NCBI RefSeq assembly: GCF_001552635.1
Contig: NZ_BCRO01000010.1
Span: forward strand, 62,001 to 126,000
DNA: 64,000 nucleotides
From: Actinomadura hibisca NBRC 15177
GTDB lineage: Bacteria > Actinomycetota > Actinomycetes > Streptosporangiales > Streptosporangiaceae
Direction: 5' to 3'
Position numbers and translations under genes: made by a program. Below, one piece after another: positions 1 through 7,918 of the stretch (its first letter is position 1; every line of letters starts with the position of its first letter). Under the pieces are notes generated by a model that was not told the DNA's origin, did no database searches, and was given only the letters and a program-made list of their open reading frames with translations.

Positions 1-299
1 TGCCCCTGCCTCGCAAGCACCCGGCGAACGAGTCGACCATCTCCGTCGAATTCCGCAGCGACACACCGTTCGACACCGCCCCCTGGCCCGGTCTGCCCGT
101 CACCGAACAGATCTACACCGAGGCCCAGGACGAACCGATCTCCTTCTCCCCGCACCGGCGCCAGTACCGCACCCGTCCCGTTTACCGGTGCCATCTCGAC
201 CTGCCCGCCGACCAGTGCGCCGACTACGGAACCGCCTACCTCCGCAAGCTCCACGAACACCTTGCTGCCGCACCACCCAACGGGAGCACCCCCTCATGA
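1..299 (+). CDS. cas5e: Cas5e, C-terminal part (cut by window edge)
   Basis: Only the last 98 codons are present; the reading frame starts at base 3 and the stop is TGA at 297-299. Cas5e is a RAMP-fold subunit of the type I-E Cascade complex that holds the 5' handle of the crRNA. The visible part has the FSPHRRQYRTRPVYR stretch typical of the Cas5e C-terminus in actinomycetes. The assignment rests mainly on context: the stop overlaps the cas6e start in an ATGA, and cas1 and cas2 follow in the standard I-E order. cas3, cas8e, cas11 and cas7e would lie upstream, outside the window. Confidence 0.8.
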   Translation, partial: PLPRKHPANESTISVEFRSDTPFDTAPWPGLPVTEQIYTEAQDEPISFSPHRRQYRTRPVYRCHLDLPADQCADYGTAYLRKLHEHLAAAPPNGSTPS

Positions 300-937
300 G
301 CACCGAACTGTTCATCACCCACATCGCCTTGGACCTGGGGCACAGGGGAGTACTCAACGACCTGCGGGATATCGGCAAGCTGCACCAGCGCATCATGAAA
401 CTGTTCCCCAACGGCCTGGGAGCACAGCCCCGCCAACAGGCCGCCGTGTTGTTCCGCCTCGACGAACTCGCCAGTGGAACAGCAGTCCTGATCCAAAGCG
501 CACTCAAGCCCGACCTGGACAAGCTGCCCACCGGCTACGGCGTGCCCCGCTGCAGATCGCTGGCCCCGCTGCTGGACAGCCTGCGCGCCGGTGCCCCCGT
601 CCACTACCGGATCATCGGCAACGCGACCAGCAAGCTGGGCAAGAACACCACGGCAGGCCGTCCCAAACAGGTCGTCCCTCTCCAGGGCGCTGACGCCGAT
701 CGTTGGTGGCAGCGCCAGGCCGAGAGCGCCGGCCTGCTGGTGAACACCCTGATCAGCAGCCAGCTCAGCAGCGTCAGCAGCCAACGCGGCCCAGGGCGCA
801 TGACCCACGCTCGCACTCGTTTCGACGGCACCGCCACCGTCACCGATCCGGCGGCGCTGGTCGAACGGATGAAGGCGGGCATCGGCCGCGGCAAGCCCTA
901 CGGCTGCGGACTGCTCACCATCGCGCCGGTCGCATGA
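296..937 (+). CDS. cas6e: Cas6e (CasE) crRNA-processing endoribonuclease
   Basis: 213 aa, the usual size for Cas6e, which cleaves the repeat hairpin of the pre-crRNA and stays bound to the 3' end within Cascade. The N-terminus (MSTELFITHIALDL, then LHQRIMKLFP) matches the family pattern of a first ferredoxin-like strand followed by a helix with the LH..(M)..FP signature. The C-terminus has a glycine-rich GRGKPYGCGLLTIAPV motif, the G-rich loop of RAMP proteins. The ATG at 296 overlaps the cas5e stop; an in-frame ATG at 188 would intrude far into cas5e and is not used. The stop overlaps the cas1 start (ATGA at 934-937), so translation is probably coupled. Confidence 0.93.
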   Translation: MSTELFITHIALDLGHRGVLNDLRDIGKLHQRIMKLFPNGLGAQPRQQAAVLFRLDELASGTAVLIQSALKPDLDKLPTGYGVPRCRSLAPLLDSLRAGAPVHYRIIGNATSKLGKNTTAGRPKQVVPLQGADADRWWQRQAESAGLLVNTLISSQLSSVSSQRGPGRMTHARTRFDGTATVTDPAALVERMKAGIGRGKPYGCGLLTIAPVA

Positions 938-1896
938 GCCGACCCGCGCGGCAGCGCCTGGCCGCCCCCACCGCTGCGATGCTGCCCCGCATCGGGGACT
1001 CGCTGTCGTTCCTGTACATCGACGTGGCCCGCATCGTCCAGGACGACACCGGCGTCAAAGCGTTCTTCCAGCTCGGCGACGACGTGCGCCGCGTCGCACT
1101 GCCCACCGCGGCCCTCGGCTGCCTGCTGCTCGGCCCCGGCGTGTCCATCACCACCCGGGCCCTGTCCACGCTGGCGCGCCACGGCACCACCGTGATCTGC
1201 ACAGGAGCAGCTGGCGTCCGCTGCTACGCGGCCAACGTCCCCGACTCGCTACCGACACGCTGGCTGGAAACCCAAGCCCGCGCATGGGCCGACGACGCCG
1301 AGCACAAGGCCGTCGCCCACCGCATGTACCTGCGCCGTTTCGGCGACACGGCACCCGCGACCGCCACCATCGCGCAACTACGCGGTCTGGAGGGCCAGCG
1401 CATGAAGGCGATCTATCGCCTGCTGGCCCAGCAGAACGGATTGCGCCCGTTCAGGCGCTCCTACGCCCCGGAGGACTGGGACGGACAAGACCCCGTCAAC
1501 CGCGCCCTGTCAGCGGCGAACACCTGCCTGTACGGCATCGTCCACGCGGCCATCAGCGCCATCGGCTGTTCGCCGGGCCTGGGCTTCGTACACACCGGAA
1601 CCTCGCACTCGTTCGTCTACGACATCGCCGACCTGTACAAGGCCGAACTCACCATCCCGCTGGCCTTCTCCCTGCACGACGCAACCGACCCTGACGGCCA
1701 AGCCCGCCGATCTTTCCGCGACGGCCTGAAGCTGTTCCGCCTCCTTCCACGCATCGTCGCCGACATCCAGACGCTTCTAGATCCTGATGACGGCACCCGC
1801 GAGGAAGACGCCGAAGAGGCGTCCGAAGAACTCGTCGACCTCTGGGATCCCGACCTCGGAAGACTCGCCGGCGGCACCAACTACAGCCAGGACTGA
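934..1896 (+). CDS. cas1: Type I-E CRISPR integrase Cas1
   Basis: 320 aa. Cas1 is the metal-dependent integrase that, with Cas2, inserts new spacers at the leader end of the array. The three metal ligands are visible: Glu153 in RGLEGQRMK, His220 in GFVHTGTS and Asp233 in DIADLYK. The His-Asp distance of 13 residues is the same as in E. coli Cas1 (H208/D221). The highly conserved SFVYDIADLYKAE block is intact, so the enzyme looks functional. The start is the ATG overlapping the cas6e stop. An acidic, probably disordered tail (EEDAEEASEELVD) follows the core, as is common in I-E Cas1. Confidence 0.97.
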   Translation: MSRPARQRLAAPTAAMLPRIGDSLSFLYIDVARIVQDDTGVKAFFQLGDDVRRVALPTAALGCLLLGPGVSITTRALSTLARHGTTVICTGAAGVRCYAANVPDSLPTRWLETQARAWADDAEHKAVAHRMYLRRFGDTAPATATIAQLRGLEGQRMKAIYRLLAQQNGLRPFRRSYAPEDWDGQDPVNRALSAANTCLYGIVHAAISAIGCSPGLGFVHTGTSHSFVYDIADLYKAELTIPLAFSLHDATDPDGQARRSFRDGLKLFRLLPRIVADIQTLLDPDDGTREEDAEEASEELVDLWDPDLGRLAGGTNYSQD

Positions 1897-1897
1897 C

Positions 1898-2212
1898 ATG
1901 GCGACGATGACCGTCATCGCGACAACCGCCGTTCCGGACCACCTGCGCGGCGCGCTGACACGCTGGATGACCGAACCCATGCCGGGCCTCTACGTCGGCA
2001 CCCTCTCGGCCCGCGTCCGCACCGAACTATGGACAGCCGTCGCCGCATCCATCAACGACGGAGCAGCGATACTGCTACACCCCGACGCCAACGAACAGGG
2101 ATTCACCATCCATACGGCGGGCCAGCGCCGCCGCATCCCCATCGACTTCGACGGCCTCACCCTCATCGCCCTCAACCCTGCTGAACCAGACGATGAATCA
2201 GCAAAACCATAA
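1898..2212 (+). CDS. cas2: Type I-E Cas2
   Basis: 104 aa from the ATG at 1898, one base after the cas1 stop; an ATG at 1907 (MTVIATTAVP) is the alternative start and fits the usual Cas2e N-terminus better. Cas2 dimerises and bridges two Cas1 dimers in the spacer-integration complex. The protein follows the Cas2e pattern (TVIATTAVPDHLRGALTRWM, then PGLYVG, then FDGLTLIAL). It is the last gene of the operon. The CRISPR array begins 38 bp downstream of its stop. Confidence 0.94.
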   Translation: MATMTVIATTAVPDHLRGALTRWMTEPMPGLYVGTLSARVRTELWTAVAASINDGAAILLHPDANEQGFTIHTAGQRRRIPIDFDGLTLIALNPAEPDDESAKP

Positions 2213-2249
2213 GTCGCCGCAAATCAACAAGTAGCCTCCCGACAGAGCA

Positions 2250-2833
2250 GGCTCACTTCCGCTCGCGCGGAGAAAACAGCCGCTCGGCGAGCAGGCCGCG
2301 GAGCAGCGCCGGACCACCTCCGCTCGCGCGGAGAGAACTACTCGCCGACCAGGCTGTACTGGAACTGGGCCGGACCACCTCCGCTCGCGCGGAGAGAACA
2401 GGGGCAGGGGCGGGGGGCCGGTCTCCAGGTGCGGACCACCTCCGCTCGCGCGGAGAGAACCGAACCCTTGTACCTGGCCGCACAGTCATTCGTCCTGATC
2501 GGACCACCTCCGCTCGCGCGGAGAGAACTCGTGTTCGTCCGGGGTCATCTCCACCGTGAGCGGACCACCTCCGCTCGCGCGGAGAGAACTGACCCGAGGC
2601 CTCGGCCAGCTCGGCGGCGATCGGACCACCTCCGCTCGCGCGGAGAGAACGGGGGCGCCGGTCCGGCCGCGCGCCTTCCGCGTGGACCACCTCCGCTCGC
2701 GCGGAGAGAACGAGTACGGCGCTGGCCACCTGTCCTGGAAGGACGGACCACCTCCGCTCGCGCGGAGAGAACGACCTCACCAGCGTCGATACCGGGTCGG
2801 TGGACGGACCACCTCCGCTCGCGCGGAGAGAAC
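2250..2833 (-). CRISPR. Type I-E CRISPR array, 10 repeats and 9 spacers
   Basis: Repeats of 28 bp start at 2250, 2311, 2372, 2433, 2501, 2562, 2623, 2684, 2745 and 2806. On the plus strand each reads GGACCACCTCCGCTC then GCGCGGAGAGAAC; the base before is C in most copies, so the unit may be 29 bp with 32-bp spacers. The copy at 2250-2277 differs at four positions and is the degenerate terminal repeat. The inner CTCCGC/GCGGAG arms form the crRNA hairpin. Spacers are 33 bp (28-bp convention) except 2461-2500, which is 40. The minus-strand repeat ends in GTGGTCC(G), matching known I-E 5' handles, so transcription is probably on the minus strand, towards cas2. Confidence 0.97.
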
Positions 2834-3262
2834 CCTTGCCGACCTGCACTTATTGAGGGGCATTACCGATTTGTGACCTGCTAGTCGAGGGTGGCTGTGA
2901 CATAGCCATAGCTTATGGCCTGGCGAGGGGAGGGCTATCGCCTGGTGATTGAAAGCATCGGAGTGGGTGGCGGGGCATCAGCTAGTTAGGGTGCGCTCCG
3001 TCGCCTGGTGGGAGGCGGTGGTGAAGTTGCGACTACCGGTCTGACAGCAGGGGGTTCACCTGTCGATGCCTTAGTTAGCGGCGTGTTCAATCGGGTAGAT
3101 GTGGAGCCGTCGTCGGCCCCATTGGTTTGAACGCTCAGGAATCTTGTGATCGCGGAAATCTCGAGGATGAAAGCTGCAGTGCGGTGGAACGGGTGCGTAG
3201 GCTTCTTTGATCTTGCCTTACTATGTAAAGCACCTTGGTTGTAAAATAATCCCCTCTTCGTA
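2834..3262. promoter_or_regulatory. Probable CRISPR leader side, then gene-free lower-GC stretch
   Basis: There is no gene in this 429-bp stretch, which is clearly less GC-rich than its surroundings. The part next to the last repeat is inferred to be the array leader, because the degenerate repeat lies at the opposite end and the repeat polarity agrees. An inverted repeat GCCATA-gct-TATGGC lies at 2905-2919; its role is unknown. I could not fix a promoter. From about 2990 on there is only sequence without coding character, possibly the ruins of the 5' end of the DUF389 gene or of a mobile element. Confidence 0.5.
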
Positions 3263-4102
3263 ATGATCGCAGCCGCTGGCGTACTGGCCGACTCAACCGC
3301 AACGATAATCATCACTCCGCTGTCGACGCCCATCATGGGGATGGCGCTGGGGGTGGTGAAACGCTCCCGGACGGGTGCCGGCCGGTTCGTCCTAGACGGC
3401 GTGGCGGCGGTCGTCGCCGTCGGGCTGCTGACCTCGCTCGCCCTGCCGGGCTCCTACCGGTTGCTGGCCAACGGCCAGATCTCCGGACGCACCTCGCCCG
3501 GCCTGGCCGACCTGGTAGCCGCCGTCGCCACTGGGCTCGCCGGGGCCCTCGCCCGCCGCGACGTCGCCGCGGTCCTGCCCGGGGTCGCGATCTCGATCTC
3601 GCTGGTGCCGCCGCTGGTGGTGTCGGGCGTCTGCCTCGGCGCCGGCGCCCCGGCCCTCGCGTTCGGCGCGCTGGTGTTGTTCCTGTCCAACATGTTGTCG
3701 CTGGTGCTGGTCGGGACGTTCGTGTTCGCCGCCCTCGGCTACGTGGATGTCCCCGCCGGGGCATCGCGCCGACGGGCCGTGTTCGCGTTCGGCGGGCTCG
3801 GGGTGCTGGTGGTGCCCCGTTGCTTCTCCGCACCGCCGCCAACTACGCGTTCGCCGTGTGGGAGAGCCGGATCCGGGACACCGCGGCCCGGTGGGTGGCG
3901 GACGAGCCTGGGGCCTCGGTCGTCGGCGTCCGCCGGGAGTCGGCGACGTTCCACACCTCGGTCCGCACCCCCCCGCCGGACTGCCACCGACCGAGCAGTT
4001 GCTCGCCGATCTGCGCGGCGTCGTCCCCGGCAGGGTCCCGATCGTCCTGGAAGTCACCCGGGGACGGTGATCGACCTCGGCAGCGTCGGACCTGGAGCAT
4101 GA
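3263..4102 (+). pseudogene. Decayed DUF389 membrane protein gene
   Basis: The reading frame from 3263 encodes the hydrophobic core of a DUF389 (TIGR00341-like) membrane protein: VLADSTATIII, then TPLSTPIMGMALGVVKR, then several membrane segments (VLPGVAISISLVPPLVVSG, LVLFLSNMLSLVLVGTFVF). The expected N-terminal cytoplasmic part is missing, and the conserved stretch before TPLSTPIMG is shortened. Near 3815 the meaning moves to another frame (TAANYAFAVWESRIRDTAA, about 3823-3975), then to a third (TEQLLADLRGVVPGRVPIV, to about 4065), and finally back to the first (TVIDLGSV, stop at 4102). A truncated start plus at least three frame changes marks it as a pseudogene. Confidence 0.75.
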
Positions 4103-4129
4103 CGACGAACGTTTCGCCGCTCCGCTGGG

Positions 4130-4438
4130 AGAGTACTGGGGAGCGGCGGCGGACTGGTCGATGAAGTCGCGGATGGTGGCGAGGTGGGTGTACAGGATCG
4201 CCTTGCCCAACTGGGCGCACCCTCGGCCCCAGTTGACGATGCCCACGACCCGGTTCTGCATGGTCAGCGGGGACCCGGTGTCGCCGTCGCAGGCGTCACC
4301 CTTGCCGGGCGTGCCGCCGCCGCAGAAGAAGTGCTCGCTCACGGCCTGGGGCGGGTAGGCGTTCTTGCACCGGGAGTAGAGGCAGCCGTGGTCCACCTGG
4401 CTGGAACCGTCTCCTGCTTCGAGCCACCGGTCGGCCGG
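4130..4438 (-). pseudogene. C-terminal remnant of a trypsin-like (S1) serine protease
   Basis: Directly after the stop of the small exported protein (TGA at 4439-4441), and in the same frame, the minus strand reads like the end of an S1 protease: CLYSRCKNAYPP, FFCGGGTPGKGDACDGDTGSPL, VVGIVNWGRGCAQ, ILYTHLATIRDFI. The family motif GDSGGP appears as GDTGSP, so the nucleophilic Ser is a Thr here. There is no propeptide, His or Asp part of the triad, and no stop near the natural C-terminus; the frame runs on antisense to the DUF389 relic. I read it as a relic of a protease gene cut at both ends. The borders are approximate. Confidence 0.65.
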
Positions 4439-4786
4439 TCACCCGGGGGCGAGGATGGCGCGGACCGACTCGGGGTTTCCTCCCAGCTTGAGGTGGAGGC
4501 GGGCCCACTGCGCATCGGCGCTGGTCGGCGCCTGGCGGTCGCAGTAGGGACGGTTGCCGTTGGCGGTGTAGTAGCGCAGCAGGGTCAGGTTGCGGGCGCT
4601 GTCGGAGGCGAAGGACTCCTCGGGGGTGTGCCGCTGGTGCTCCATGCACGTCTGCGGTGCGGTCGCGGTGCCGGGCTGGAAGGGGCCGTGGTCGTCATCG
4701 AGGACGGTGGCGGCGGCGAGGCCGGCGGTGGCGGTGGTGGCTCCGATGACCGCGACGAGGGCGATGTACCTGGCCGTCGAAAGCAT
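4439..4786 (-). CDS. Small exported protein, unknown function
   Basis: 115 aa, last intact gene of the DUF4331-TPR-NicO operon, 14 bp after the transporter stop. Residues 5-28 form a signal peptide or N-terminal anchor (YIALVAVIGATTATAGLAAA), so the mature part is outside the membrane. The mature domain has two cysteines (Cys47, Cys82), which could form a disulfide, and a ...RNLTLLRYYTANGNRPYC... stretch. I do not recognise a family. Its position suggests an accessory role in whatever the operon transports or senses. The start ATG at 4786 lies just after the transporter stop and fits the signal peptide. Confidence 0.7.
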   Translation of the reverse strand: MLSTARYIALVAVIGATTATAGLAAATVLDDDHGPFQPGTATAPQTCMEHQRHTPEESFASDSARNLTLLRYYTANGNRPYCDRQAPTSADAQWARLHLKLGGNPESVRAILAPG

Positions 4787-4800
4787 GCGAGTGGTCCTTC

Positions 4801-6489
4801 CTAGACGGATCCGTTGAGGCCGCGGAGCGTCAGGCCGACGCCGACGACGACCACCAGGCCCGCGGTGAGCATGGGGGTGTAGAGGGTGAGGCGAGCGGCC
4901 CGGCCGGTGAAGGGAAGGCGTTCGATCAGGTCGTGGAACCGCACCAGCAGGAGGCCGGCGGCGGTCAGGGTGGCCGCCATGCCGACCCCGTAGGCCAGCA
5001 CGAGCGCGGCGCCGAACAGTGTCCGTCCCAGGGCGATCGCGCCCAGCAGGACGACCAGCGCCGAAGGGCTCGGCACCAGCCCGCCGGTGATCCCCAGCCC
5101 GATCAGACCGGCACGCCCGAATCGCCCTTCTCCGTGCCCGTGCCCGTGGCTGTGGCCGTGCCCGTGGCCGTGCCCGTGGCCGTGCCCGTGGCCGTGCCCG
5201 TGGCCGTGGCCGTGTGACGGTGGAGGTGGTGGGGACGGTATGCCGTGCGAGGTCGAAGCGACTCCCACCAACTGCAGGACAGGCTCGGCGGGCAACGCGC
5301 GTCGGCTGAAGCGGTGTGAGCGCCACGCCGAACGCAGCAGCCCCAAACCGATGGCGGCGACCAGCAGGCCGCTGGCCACCCCGAGCCAGGACAGCAACGA
5401 TTCCCCGGCCAGCGTGGCCGATGCGCTGAGCAGCAGTCCCAGGACCATGACGCCGCCGGTGTGGGTGAGGGTGACGGTCGCGCCGACGATCAGCGCGTCG
5501 CGGGCCCGGCCGCGGCGTCCGGCGATGTAGGCGGCCATCACCGTCTTGCCGTGGCCGGGCATCGCGGCGTGCGAGGCGCCCAGCACGATGGCCAGCAGCA
5601 GTGCCAGCGCCCCCACGCCCACCGACAGGTGCGGGGTCGCGACCAGGGAGTTGAAGTGTCCGGTGAGCCGGTTGACCGCGGTGGCGAACCATCCGGCCGA
5701 CGGCAGCGCGGGGAGGACGCCGGTGGTCGAGCCGAAGCCGGGGGCGGTGCGCAGCGTGGCCGTGCGGACGTCCAGCGGCGAGGTCAGCAGATCGCCGGGG
5801 TAGCGGCGCAGCTCGTCGCTGACGCTGCGCTGCGGCACCGGCGCTTTGTCCAACCGGACGCCCGCGCCGACGGCGGTGATCTCGTGCCAGCCGACGCGGT
5901 CGGCGCGGAACCGGTCGGCGAACTCGACCACGGCGGGGGCCGACAGCCGCACGGGTGCGGTGAACGAGCACGTCAGCCTGCTGGTGCGCAGTCCCGCCGT
6001 CCCCGGCACCAGCGCGTAGGCCGAGCCGGAGACCCGCCAGGCCACCGCCCGGCCCGCGACCGTCGTGGTCACCGCCGAGGAGAAGCCCGCGCACTGCGCG
6101 CGGGCGTAGGCGGCGGCCTCGGCGGCGCTCACCCGGGAGTCGTGGTCGGTGTCGACGAGCGGTTGTTCCTGGAGGGTGGGGATCTCGGCCGAGTCGACGA
6201 TCGCGGTGTTGTCGATCCGGTCGGGCGACAGCCGCAGGCCGTTGTAGTGGTTGACGGTGAAGTTGCCCAGCGGGTGCCGGGGCGGCGTCGCGGCGCGCGC
6301 GTCGTGGAGGGAGGCCAGGCCGATCAGGATGGCCGCCATCAGCAGCGTGACCACGACCGACCGCGATGGCAGCCGGGACGGCGAACACGTCCGGTCATGC
6401 CGCCGGGCGATCGCCTGCGGTGGCTGGGTGCTTGCGGGCATTCCGCCCGGGGCGGGCGGGCGTGAGTCGGAACGGCGGCGTCGGGTCAT
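4801..6489 (-). CDS. NicO/RcnA-type nickel-cobalt transporter with His-rich loop and EF-hand-like loop
   Basis: 562 aa. The C-terminal half is a NicO-family (ABC-independent Ni/Co) permease: the metal motif HAAMPGHGKT at 307-316 starts the first core helix, followed by TLTHTGGVM near 340. About residues 425-455 are an almost pure (His-Gly)n loop, a likely metal-buffering segment. The N-terminal half is preceded by a membrane anchor (about 45-65) and is extracytoplasmic; it holds one 12-residue EF-hand-type loop, DTDHDSRVSAAE (113-124), suggesting calcium binding. The ATG at 6489 overlaps the stop of the TPR gene (ATGA). An open frame extends further upstream but would overlap the TPR gene. 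Whether it imports or exports metal cannot be read from the sequence. Confidence 0.85.
   Translation of the reverse strand: MTRRRRSDSRPPAPGGMPASTQPPQAIARRHDRTCSPSRLPSRSVVVTLLMAAILIGLASLHDARAATPPRHPLGNFTVNHYNGLRLSPDRIDNTAIVDSAEIPTLQEQPLVDTDHDSRVSAAEAAAYARAQCAGFSSAVTTTVAGRAVAWRVSGSAYALVPGTAGLRTSRLTCSFTAPVRLSAPAVVEFADRFRADRVGWHEITAVGAGVRLDKAPVPQRSVSDELRRYPGDLLTSPLDVRTATLRTAPGFGSTTGVLPALPSAGWFATAVNRLTGHFNSLVATPHLSVGVGALALLLAIVLGASHAAMPGHGKTVMAAYIAGRRGRARDALIVGATVTLTHTGGVMVLGLLLSASATLAGESLLSWLGVASGLLVAAIGLGLLRSAWRSHRFSRRALPAEPVLQLVGVASTSHGIPSPPPPPSHGHGHGHGHGHGHGHGHGHGHSHGHGHGEGRFGRAGLIGLGITGGLVPSPSALVVLLGAIALGRTLFGAALVLAYGVGMAATLTAAGLLLVRFHDLIERLPFTGRAARLTLYTPMLTAGLVVVVGVGLTLRGLNGSV
5140..5217 (-). 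repeat. Short tandem repeat encoding the His-Gly loop
   Basis: A run of six-base units (gtggcc/gtgccc on the plus strand) encodes the alternating His-Gly stretch of the NicO transporter. Such a tract can lose or gain units by slippage, always in steps of two codons, so the loop length can vary without breaking the frame. Confidence 0.8.
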
Positions 6490-7763
6490 GAGGGTCTGCC
6501 GATCGCTGGGATCTCGGGGGTGAAGCGGGGATTGATGGCGTGCGCGGTGGCGCGGTCGGCGGCCGCTGCGGCGCGGTCGCCGAGCGCTTGGTGGATCTCG
6601 GCGCGGTGGTGGTAGAGCGCGGCGTTGCGCCAGCCCAGCCGGGTGGCCTGCCGGGCGTAGCCGAGAGCCTCGGCGTCGCGTCCGTTGAGGTGCAGGGCCC
6701 AGGCGAGCGCGTCGGCGACCAGGACGCTGCGCCGCCGTTTCCATTCGGCCTCGGCGTGCCGCAGCGCGCGCACCTTGTCGCCGGTGTCGGCCGCGTGCTC
6801 GGAGGCGGCCAGGTCGTCGACCAGGCCGTTGGCGGCCTGGAGCCGCTCCTGCGTGGCGAGCAGCCGTTCCTGCGCGGCGGCCTGGTCACGCTGGCCCGCC
6901 GAGTGCAGCAGCTGGGCGTATTCGGTCAGGTACTGCGGCAGCGGGGCGCGGGCGACCAGGGTCTGGTAGCCGCGCAGGGCCGCCGGGGTGTCACCGCGCA
7001 GCGCCGCGGTCTTGGCGACGCCCTGGACCGCCGGAGCGAACGAGGCGTCGGCGGTGGCGGCGGCCCGGTAGTGCTCTTCGGCCTCTGCCAGATCCCCGGC
7101 TTGGAAGGCCAGTTCGCCCAGGTAGTAGCGGCAGAAGGCGACGTCGGCGGGCAGGTAGGCGGCCCCCAGCGCTTGGCGCAGCAGGGCGCGCGCTCCGGCG
7201 ACGTCGCCGCGCTGTTGGCGTTCGTAGGAGGCGCGGGTGAAGGCCGGTACGCCGGGTGCCAGTTCGTTCATGCGCGTCACGGCGCGGGTCGCGGCAGGGT
7301 AGTCGCCGAGCTGGGTGTAGGCGTCGGCGAGCACGCCCTGCGCGTCGGGGCTGGCGGGATTGGCCCGCGCGGCGCGTCGGCCCCACTGGGCGGCCGAGGC
7401 GAACTCGTGCCGGGCGTTGGCCAGGGCGCCCATCCCGGTCATGGCCTGGTCGTTGCCGGTGGGGGCCAGTCGTAGCGATCGCTCCAGCGCGCCCTGCGCC
7501 CGTGGATAGTAGGAGGGGTCGAGGGTGGTGCGGGCCTGCTGGACGTAGGCGGCGCCCAGCGCCGCCCAGGTGCGGTGGTCGTCGGGTGCCGCCCGCAGGG
7601 CCTGCTGGTAGCGGCCGATCGTTCCGGGTGCTGCGCCGTCGATCGGAGCGGGCGGGCCGGGCGCGTCCCGGAGCGCGCCGACGCCCACGACCGCGACCAC
7701 CGCGGCTGCGAGGGCGGCGACCGCCGCGTACAGCGGACGCCGGGGAACACGGTCGATCTGCAC
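6486..7763 (-). CDS. Membrane-anchored tetratricopeptide-repeat protein
   Basis: 425 aa. Residues 11-31 are one hydrophobic anchor (LYAAVAALAAAVVAVVGVGAL), after which the protein is a series of TPR-like helical pairs, with recognisable units such as AALGAAYVQQAR, ALGYARQATRLGW and YHHRAEIHQALGDRAAAAADRA. TPR domains bind partner proteins; here the domain should face outwards. The GTG start at 7763 has a good ribosome-binding site (GGAGGAAA, about 5 nt away). It is the second gene of the operon, 155 bp after DUF4331, and its stop overlaps the start of the NicO transporter. A scaffold role for the neighbouring exported proteins is inference. Confidence 0.85.
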   Translation of the reverse strand: MQIDRVPRRPLYAAVAALAAAVVAVVGVGALRDAPGPPAPIDGAAPGTIGRYQQALRAAPDDHRTWAALGAAYVQQARTTLDPSYYPRAQGALERSLRLAPTGNDQAMTGMGALANARHEFASAAQWGRRAARANPASPDAQGVLADAYTQLGDYPAATRAVTRMNELAPGVPAFTRASYERQQRGDVAGARALLRQALGAAYLPADVAFCRYYLGELAFQAGDLAEAEEHYRAAATADASFAPAVQGVAKTAALRGDTPAALRGYQTLVARAPLPQYLTEYAQLLHSAGQRDQAAAQERLLATQERLQAANGLVDDLAASEHAADTGDKVRALRHAEAEWKRRRSVLVADALAWALHLNGRDAEALGYARQATRLGWRNAALYHHRAEIHQALGDRAAAAADRATAHAINPRFTPEIPAIGRPS

Positions 7764-7918
7764 GGGTTTCCTCCGTCCTGGGGAACGCGGGCAGGACGCC
7801 CGGACCGCGCCACCCGGTCGCCGCCCCGGCTCCCGCCGGGGTGCGGCCGCGTCCGCTGGTGTCCTGCCCGCGTTCGGTTCTCAGCGGCCTCGATCGGAGG
7901 CGGCGTCCACCGGCCGGA

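Noticed and set aside
2253..2884. Open frames on both strands across the CRISPR array
   Set aside because: They only translate the repeats; the repeat length and lack of stops create them.
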